From Verrucomicrobiota bacterium (GTDB lineage: Bacteria > Verrucomicrobiota > Verrucomicrobiia > Chthoniobacterales > Terrimicrobiaceae): DNA of 9,102 nt. Position numbers and translations under genes: made by a program. Position 1 is the stretch's first letter. Each line of letters opens with the position of its first letter. Positions 6,400 to 9,102 of the stretch are shown here, one piece after another. The DNA lies in NCBI GenBank assembly GCA_026398285.1, contig JAPLTI010000245.1, positions 1 through 9,102 on the forward strand, read 5' to 3'. Under the pieces are notes generated by a model. It was not told the origin of the DNA, did not search any database, and saw only the letters and a program-made list of their open reading frames with translations.

Positions 6400-7233
6400 A
6401 TGATGGCAGGTGACAAATCCTCCCTGCCCGTGCCATCTTCCGCTATGCCTTTGCTGGAGGTTCAGAATTTACGAACATGGTTTCCCGTGCTGGGAGGCGT
6501 GATGCGACGCAAGGTCGGCGATATCCGGGCAGTGGATGATGTCTCATTCACGATCGAGCCCGGTTGCACGGTCGGCCTGGTCGGCGAGAGCGGTAGCGGA
6601 AAAACCACGGTCGGCCGCACGATTCTCAAACTCATTCCCTCTACATCGGGCCGCGTGCTCTACAAGGGACGCGACATTTTGCCCATGTCGGAACGGGAAT
6701 TTCGACCCCTCCGGCGTGAGATGCAGATGATTTTTCAAGATCCCTTTGGATCGTTGAACCCACGCTTCACGATTGGCGAGATCGTGGGAGAGGCGCTTGA
6801 AATCCATTTTCCGAAAATGAACCGTTCCGACCGCGCCGCACGCGTAGCGGATCTCTTGCGCTTGGTCGGCCTCAAGGCCGATATGATGCGGCGGTATCCG
6901 CATGAGTTCAGCGGCGGCCAGCGGCAGCGTATCGGCATCGCCAGAGCGCTCGCGGTGGAACCCCGCTTCATCGTCTGCGACGAACCGGTGAGCGCGTTGG
7001 ATGTGAGCGTGCAGGCCCAGATCGTGAATCTGCTGCAGGACTTGCAGGAGCAGTTTGGCATCGCCTACTTGTTCATCGCACACGACCTCGCCGTGGTGGA
7101 ACACATCAGCGACCATGTGCTCGTCATGCACCATGGGAAAATTGTGGAGTCCGCCAGCGCCGAAGCGATCTACAACGATCCTCAAAACGAATACACGAAG
7201 ACCCTTCTCTCGGCTGTGCCGTCCATTGCGTGA
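6400..7233 (+). CDS. Oligopeptide/dipeptide-type ABC transporter ATP-binding protein, short C terminus (277 aa)
   Basis: ATPase subunit of the Opp/Dpp (peptide/nickel) importer family, closest in character to OppF/DppF. Visible motifs: Walker A GESGSGKTT (62-70), Q-loop Gln113 in QMIFQDPFGSLNPR, signature FSGGQRQRIGIARAL (170-184), Walker B FIVCDE (190-195), D-loop SALD and H-loop His228. The N-terminal LEVQNLRTWFPV and the insert LGGVMRRKVGDIRAVDDVSF are typical of OppF. The protein stops at NEYTKTLLSAVPSIA; family members commonly run 40-50 residues further through the oligo_HPY region with a cysteine motif, which is absent here. No permease or substrate-binding gene is in the window, so it either serves a transporter encoded elsewhere or has another partner. 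It has its own ribosome-binding site, sits directly behind the rpmB terminator, and overlaps the next gene at TGATG. Confidence 0.92.
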   Translation: MMAGDKSSLPVPSSAMPLLEVQNLRTWFPVLGGVMRRKVGDIRAVDDVSFTIEPGCTVGLVGESGSGKTTVGRTILKLIPSTSGRVLYKGRDILPMSEREFRPLRREMQMIFQDPFGSLNPRFTIGEIVGEALEIHFPKMNRSDRAARVADLLRLVGLKADMMRRYPHEFSGGQRQRIGIARALAVEPRFIVCDEPVSALDVSVQAQIVNLLQDLQEQFGIAYLFIAHDLAVVEHISDHVLVMHHGKIVESASAEAIYNDPQNEYTKTLLSAVPSIA

Positions 7234-8333
7234 TGCATCCTCTGCTCCGACATTTCCTGCGAATGAACTGGCCGCTCTTCGGCCTGATGATGGGTCTCTT
7301 GGCTTACGGGATTTATGCCATCCACAGCGCGACATGGATGCGGGATCAGGATTTTGCCAAGTCACAGCTCATCTGGATCGTGATTTGCATGCCGATGTTT
7401 TTTATCGTCTCCCTCATCGACTACCGATGGGTAAGGTTCGGCGCGATTCCACTCTACGTGGCGAGCATTCTTGGCCTTGTGGCCACCATGTTCATCGGGG
7501 AAAAGCGCTACGGAGCCCGCAGTTGGCTCGATCTGGGGCCCATGAGTTTCCAGCCTTCGCAGCTCGCGATCATCGCAGGGATTCTGACCCTCAGCCTCTT
7601 TCTCTCAAATACTCGGGCCATGCCGGCTTTTCTGCGCATCCTCTGCTGCGGAGCCATTGTCGGCGCGCCTTGGTTGATGATTCTCATCCAGCCGGACCTG
7701 GGATCCTGCATCGTGTGGGTGCCGGTCCTGCTGGCGATGATGTTCGTCGGGCACATCCCCAAACGCTGGCTAATACTCATGCTTGTCATAGGCTTGGCGC
7801 TCGTTCCCCTCGTGGTCCATTTCGGCCTCAAACCTTACCAATACTCTCGCATCACCACCTTTCTCGACCCCGAAGCCGACCCGCTCGGGGATGGATGGAA
7901 TATCACGCAATCCCTCGTCGCGATCGGTTCCGGCGGTTGGGCCGGCAAGGGCTACAAGTCGCCAAATTCCCTTAACGCCCTCGGCTTTCTGCCGCACACG
8001 ATTGTTCACAATGATTTTATCTTCTCCGTCATGGGCGAGCAGCATGGATTTCTGGGTGCCGTTCTCCTTATTTCCGCACTGGTGTTGCTTTTTCTCATCA
8101 TGCTGGGTATAGCCATCAATGCGGAGGACGACCTCGGGCGCCTGCTGGCCGTGGGAATAACGATGCTACTTTTTACCCACACCTTCATGAATCTGGGCAT
8201 GACAATATCGCTCACCCCCATCACCGGACTACCCCTCCCGCTCGTCAGCTACGGTGGATCATTTGTCATGATCACGCTTCTGAGTTTTGCCATCCTGCAA
8301 AGCATCTGGATCTACCGCCGCTCTCCGCGTTGA
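7233..8333 (+). CDS. rodA: RodA-type SEDS peptidoglycan glycosyltransferase (366 aa)
   Basis: Multi-pass inner-membrane enzyme of the SEDS family that polymerises lipid II into glycan strands, acting with a class B penicillin-binding protein (family knowledge). Seen here: about ten hydrophobic segments; ARSWLDLGPMSFQPSQ (95-110); LIQPDLGS (151-158); GDGWNITQSLVAIGSGG with GKG (219-240); the catalytic-loop motif HNDFIFSVMGEQHGFLG with Asp261 at the position of the essential SEDS aspartate; and MNLGM...PITGLPLPLVSYGGS (319-343). The pattern fits RodA rather than FtsW. Start: ATG 7233 overlaps the preceding TGA by one base (TGATG), giving translational coupling to the ABC ATPase; GTG 7230 would add one residue. 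No Shine-Dalgarno motif is seen. The partner PBP2 gene and mreBCD are not in the window. Confidence 0.94.
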   Translation: MHPLLRHFLRMNWPLFGLMMGLLAYGIYAIHSATWMRDQDFAKSQLIWIVICMPMFFIVSLIDYRWVRFGAIPLYVASILGLVATMFIGEKRYGARSWLDLGPMSFQPSQLAIIAGILTLSLFLSNTRAMPAFLRILCCGAIVGAPWLMILIQPDLGSCIVWVPVLLAMMFVGHIPKRWLILMLVIGLALVPLVVHFGLKPYQYSRITTFLDPEADPLGDGWNITQSLVAIGSGGWAGKGYKSPNSLNALGFLPHTIVHNDFIFSVMGEQHGFLGAVLLISALVLLFLIMLGIAINAEDDLGRLLAVGITMLLFTHTFMNLGMTISLTPITGLPLPLVSYGGSFVMITLLSFAILQSIWIYRRSPR

Positions 8334-8346
8334 GCGGGCGAGGGAT

Positions 8347-8377
8347 TTGATTGTCGCTGGAATGGGAAATGTTTAAT
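8347..8377 (+). promoter_or_regulatory. Weak promoter candidate upstream of galE
   Basis: TTGATT (8347-8352) and TTTAAT (8372-8377) are separated by 19 bases, which is longer than ideal. The -10-like box ends 14 bases before ATG 8392, the same distance as at rpmB. No Shine-Dalgarno motif lies just before the ATG. The 58-base gap after rodA contains nothing else recognisable, so readthrough from rodA is the alternative. Confidence 0.3.
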
Positions 8378-8391
8378 TCTCCAAATCGAAA

Positions 8392-9102
8392 ATGAAAAAA
8401 ATACTCGTAACAGGCGGCGCCGGCTACATCGGTAGCATCTGCGTGGAGGAACTCATCAACCGGGGATTCGAAGTCTCTGTTTTTGACAACCTCACCGAGG
8501 GGCATGCCAAAGCGGTGGATCCCAGAGCGGATTTTTACCAAGGCGATCTCGCCGACCGTTCGGTTCTGCAGCATGCCTTCGGCGAGGTAAAACCAGACGC
8601 CGTTATGCACTTTGCCGCCAACGCCCTTGTCGGCGAGTCGATGGTAAATCCGTCAAAATATTTCCGTAACAATGTGTCCTCTGGCATCAATCTCCTCGAC
8701 ATGGCGGTGGAGTTCGGGGTCAAAAAATTCGTCTTCTCTTCGACTTGCGCGACATTTGGAATTCCCGAGCGCATGCCGATCGACGAGTCGCTGCCGCAGC
8801 GCCCGATCAATCCTTACGGCGAGTCCAAGCTCATGTTCGAGTCGATCCTCCGCTGGTATCGAGAGATTCATAAACTTTCCTTCGTTGCTCTCCGCTATTT
8901 CAACGCGGCCGGCGCCTCCGAAAAGTTCGGCGAAGACCATCGCATCGAGACGCACCTCATCCCCAACATTCTTAAAGTCGCCCTCGGCCAGCGCGAGTCG
9001 GTGGATATTTTTGGCACCGATTACCCAACGCCGGATGGCACCTGCATTCGCGACTATATTCACATCCTAGACCTCGCCGAGGCGCACATCCTCGCCGTGC
9101 AG
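8392..9102 (+). CDS. galE: UDP-glucose 4-epimerase, N-terminal 237 residues; 3' end outside window
   Basis: NAD-dependent epimerase of the extended short-chain dehydrogenase family that interconverts UDP-glucose and UDP-galactose for surface polysaccharide synthesis or galactose use. The Rossmann motif TGGAGYIGS is at 7-15 and FDNLTEGH at 31-38. HFAANALVGES is at 73-83. The catalytic segment FSSTCATFG (115-123) has Thr118 where E. coli GalE has Ser124, a common substitution. The YxxxK pair is Tyr142 and Lys146 in NPYGESK. RYFNAAGA (168-175) and DYPTPDGTCIRDYIHILDLAEAH (210-232) are strongly GalE-like. About 100 C-terminal residues are missing, cut by the window edge rather than by mutation. 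Start ATG 8392 begins directly with MKKILVTGG, as expected. Other sugar specificities (for example UDP-GlcNAc) cannot be excluded from this part. Confidence 0.95.
   Translation, partial: MKKILVTGGAGYIGSICVEELINRGFEVSVFDNLTEGHAKAVDPRADFYQGDLADRSVLQHAFGEVKPDAVMHFAANALVGESMVNPSKYFRNNVSSGINLLDMAVEFGVKKFVFSSTCATFGIPERMPIDESLPQRPINPYGESKLMFESILRWYREIHKLSFVALRYFNAAGASEKFGEDHRIETHLIPNILKVALGQRESVDIFGTDYPTPDGTCIRDYIHILDLAEAHILAVQ

Noticed and set aside
7055..7975. 306-codon plus-strand open frame across the ABC ATPase and rodA
   Set aside because: It is out of frame with two well-conserved proteins and shows Ser/Arg/Pro/His-rich composition typical of a shadow frame.
8318..8337. Hairpin CCGCTC-N8-GAGCGG at the end of rodA as a terminator
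   Set aside because: The stem is only 6 bp, overlaps the stop codon and is not followed by a T-tract, so it is not supported as a terminator.

Overview
The window is a gene-dense, moderately GC-rich bacterial chromosome segment with mostly housekeeping content. I infer a member of the Verrucomicrobiota or a relative. The grounds are the four-helix-bundle/'suffix'/zinc-ribbon protein, Asp-rich inserts encoded by 9-bp-periodic GATC repeats, and the scarcity of Shine-Dalgarno motifs. No rRNA or other decisive marker is present, so this placement is tentative. There is no tRNA, rRNA, insertion sequence, CRISPR array or prophage gene that I can support.

Layout. (1) Bases 3-1016 (+) hold the C-terminal third of glycine dehydrogenase (GcvP), including the PLP-lysine motif. 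(2) Converging on it, six bases away, is a 250-aa minus-strand gene (1023-1775). It encodes a four-helix-bundle protein with a 'suffix' helical domain and a C-terminal topoisomerase-type zinc ribbon. Its two interdomain linkers are encoded by palindromic DNA with GATC every 9 bp. (3) The divergent intergenic region 1776-1889 carries a cluster of GTTC/GAAC half-sites, several spaced exactly 17 bp apart. (4) Bases 1890-5964 (+) hold a membrane-bound CHASE3/HisKA_2 sensor kinase, a stand-alone receiver protein one base later, and, 51 bases further, a Cu(+)-type P1B ATPase (CopA) with YHS and heavy-metal-binding domains at its N terminus. (5) rpmB (bL28) has its own promoter candidate and a strong intrinsic terminator. 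(6) An Opp/Dpp-type ABC ATPase without its usual C-terminal extension overlaps a RodA-type SEDS glycosyltransferase gene at TGATG. (7) The window ends inside galE, UDP-glucose 4-epimerase.

How the genes relate. The kinase and receiver almost certainly form one signalling pair, and their position upstream of copA suggests, without proving, co-transcription. RodA (peptidoglycan polymerisation) and GalE (nucleotide-sugar supply) both serve the cell envelope but have separate start signals. The ABC ATPase has no permease or binding-protein genes in view.

I do not see a clear undescribed multi-gene system. The observations most worth following are the two GATC-periodic palindromes inside the four-helix-bundle gene, the 17-bp-spaced half-site cluster, and the orphan ABC ATPase coupled to rodA.
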